A stretch of 64,000 nucleotides of DNA from CAYMPH01 sp964392365 (GTDB lineage Bacteria; Spirochaetota; UBA4802; UBA5550), in the NCBI GenBank assembly GCA_964392365.1, contig CAYMPH010000014.1:46187-110186 (forward strand). Direction: 5' to 3'. Under the pieces are notes generated by a model, which saw only the letters and a list, made by a program, of their open reading frames with translations, was not told the origin of the DNA and ran no database searches. Positions 62,752-64,000 of this stretch are shown here, in pieces (within the stretch, counting starts at the first letter, position 1; the number at the start of each line of letters is the position of its first letter). Both the position numbers and the translations under genes were made by a program.

Positions 62752-63989
62752 AATTTGCCCCTGTATTCGTTAATGACCGATTCATAAACATTTAGTGTAT
62801 TTTTTGCGCATGAGGTCCAGGAAAAATTTTCTACAGCGCGCACTCTGCCTTTTTCTCCCATTTTTTTTCTTAACTCAGCATCATTCAGCAGTTTAATGAT
62901 AGCATCGCTCAGCGCTTTCGGGTCTTTCATCGGAACCTTAATTCCGCAATTATCATCAACAACTTCATTTAAAGCTCCTGCTCTTGTAACAACAACAGGG
63001 GTTTTACATGACATTGCCTCAACAGCAGGCAGCCCGAAACCTTCGAAAAGAGAAGACATCACAACAAGAGGAGCTTTACTGTACAGGCTGACCAGAACCT
63101 CAATGTCAACCTTCCCTGTAAATTCAACACGGTCCTCAAGGCCGAATTTTTTAATCATACCGGCTGCTGATAGTTTTTTAGGCGGTCCGTCATCAACAAT
63201 TAAAAGTGTTATATCTGAAGGAAGCATAGTCATAGCTTCAAATAAATAAATCAGACCTTTTTTAAAATCTTCAGTATTACCGACAAAAAGTATTCTGTTT
63301 GAATTTCTTTTTTCTCCGGTATTCTGAAAAGCATCTGTATCCATACCGTTATACACAACAGTAATTTTTTCCTTTTTCAATCCAAACGCTCTTTGAAGTT
63401 CACCGACTCCTTCATTAAAAGATGTTATAACCTTATCAATGCTGTTAATAACAATCCTCTGCATTATAATCGGATAAAAAAGCAGCACCGCAATTTTCGT
63501 CCATAGAGTCGGCGCCATCATCAGGTCAGCTTCCCTGTCCTTCGTTAACGGATGGTGTATTGTGGTAATTATCGGAATACCGAAACCCTTCATCGGGATA
63601 AGTCCCCAGCCGATTGAATTCACATCATGAATAATATCATATGATTTTGTCTTTAAAAGTTTTTTCAGATAAAAAAAAGCTCTCATACTGAATGTCTGCA
63701 TTTCAGGAAAAACATGAAGCCTGGTTAAAACATAGTCTACAAAATTCCATGGAGAGTATGCGCGAACAAGTTTCTCATAAGGAATGTCTTTAGTATTAAC
63801 AGCCCACATATTGAGATTGTCGAGCTTATGAACTTCAGCCCATTCATCCATTGAATCAGGATAGGGCGGTCCAGTAATTACATCAACATAAACCCCGAGC
63901 TTTGCAAGTTCCTTTGATAAATTATAAATATATATCCCCTGCCCCCCGCAGAATGGATTTCCGCGGTAGCATAGAAGAAGAACCCTCAT
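62748..63989 (-). CDS. GT4-family glycosyltransferase
   Basis: The 413-residue enzyme is a tandem paralogue of the gene at 61516: LLCYRGNPFCGGQGIYIYNLS at the N-terminus, IIHDVNSIGWGLIPM in the middle, SLFEGFGLPAVEAMSCKTPVVVT in the donor site. Overlap of 4 bp (ATGA) couples it to the next gene. ATG at 63989 is 11 bases from the window end, so any further operon members and its promoter are outside the window. Sugar donor unknown. Confidence 0.92.
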   Translation of the reverse strand: MRVLLLCYRGNPFCGGQGIYIYNLSKELAKLGVYVDVITGPPYPDSMDEWAEVHKLDNLNMWAVNTKDIPYEKLVRAYSPWNFVDYVLTRLHVFPEMQTFSMRAFFYLKKLLKTKSYDIIHDVNSIGWGLIPMKGFGIPIITTIHHPLTKDREADLMMAPTLWTKIAVLLFYPIIMQRIVINSIDKVITSFNEGVGELQRAFGLKKEKITVVYNGMDTDAFQNTGEKRNSNRILFVGNTEDFKKGLIYLFEAMTMLPSDITLLIVDDGPPKKLSAAGMIKKFGLEDRVEFTGKVDIEVLVSLYSKAPLVVMSSLFEGFGLPAVEAMSCKTPVVVTRAGALNEVVDDNCGIKVPMKDPKALSDAIIKLLNDAELRKKMGEKGRVRAVENFSWTSCAKNTLNVYESVINEYRGKL

Positions 63990-64000
63990 TATTTTTTCTC

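Overview
The window is AT-rich (roughly one third G+C by eye) bacterial chromosome from a double-membraned organism. Many products carry a signal peptide followed by a lipobox cysteine, several look like outer-membrane beta-barrels, and there is a full-length FtsK translocase, a diderm-type Aat transferase and a tmRNA. The gene mix is an AMMECR1 protein, a DUF1566 lipoprotein, LPP20-like lipoproteins, a PPi-type phosphofructokinase, a class III cyclase with a helical-repeat N-terminus, RsbRD-like and PocR-containing signalling proteins, and fatty-acid and sulfotransferase genes. This mix, with relaxed lipoboxes and frequent TTG starts, is most like a spirochaete (Leptospira-like or an uncultivated relative). 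That placement is inference from gene content; no rRNA or ribosomal-protein gene is present to fix it.

Layout. 1-2.4 kb: dyad repeats, tmRNA, a lipoprotein, tRNA-Lys, tRNA-Glu and an AMMECR1 gene. 2.5-9.1 kb: a large alpha-2-macroglobulin lipoprotein and an ankyrin protein. 9.3-14.1 kb: two hydrolases, then a membrane-anchored TIR protein next to a predicted TPR-SLOG-nucleotidyl cyclase fusion; this pair is the best candidate for an undescribed signalling or defence module. 14.2-22.3 kb: LysE exporter, aminotransferase, CoA-ligase subunit, DUF1566 lipoprotein, membrane and barrel proteins, PocR-PAS histidine kinase. 22.4-29.3 kb: lipid metabolism (acyl-CoA dehydrogenase, lipase, acyl-CoA ligase) with a toxin-antitoxin pair and a methyltransferase. 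29.5-35.4 kb: NarL-type two-component system, RsbRD-like protein, an unusual SpoIID-transpeptidase fusion, aminotransferase. 35.5-44.2 kb: ftsK, then an accessory stretch with five copies of an ACGGAT-type palindromic element, a GxxExxY gene, two tiny related lipoproteins, a membrane-anchored tail-collar protein, CsgG-like proteins, a sigma/anti-sigma pair, and a GC-richer non-coding island. 44.2-48.8 kb: an operon of DUF1214 protein, sulfotransferase, SDR and PPi-phosphofructokinase. 49-57 kb: DoxX, YkgJ-like, radical SAM, a second sigma/anti-sigma system, VanW, aat and a large coiled-coil protein. 57.3-64 kb: a MITE-like element, two LPP20-like paralogues, hisG/hisI, and a surface-polysaccharide operon of two GT4 glycosyltransferases and a methyltransferase, cut by the window end.

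Genes that appear to work together: TIR plus SLOG-cyclase; PAS kinase plus NarL regulator; two sigma/anti-sigma pairs; Phd/ParE toxin-antitoxin; hisI-hisG; the DUF1214-sulfotransferase-SDR-pfp operon; and the glycosyltransferase-methyltransferase operon. No CRISPR array, rRNA gene, intact insertion sequence or prophage is visible.
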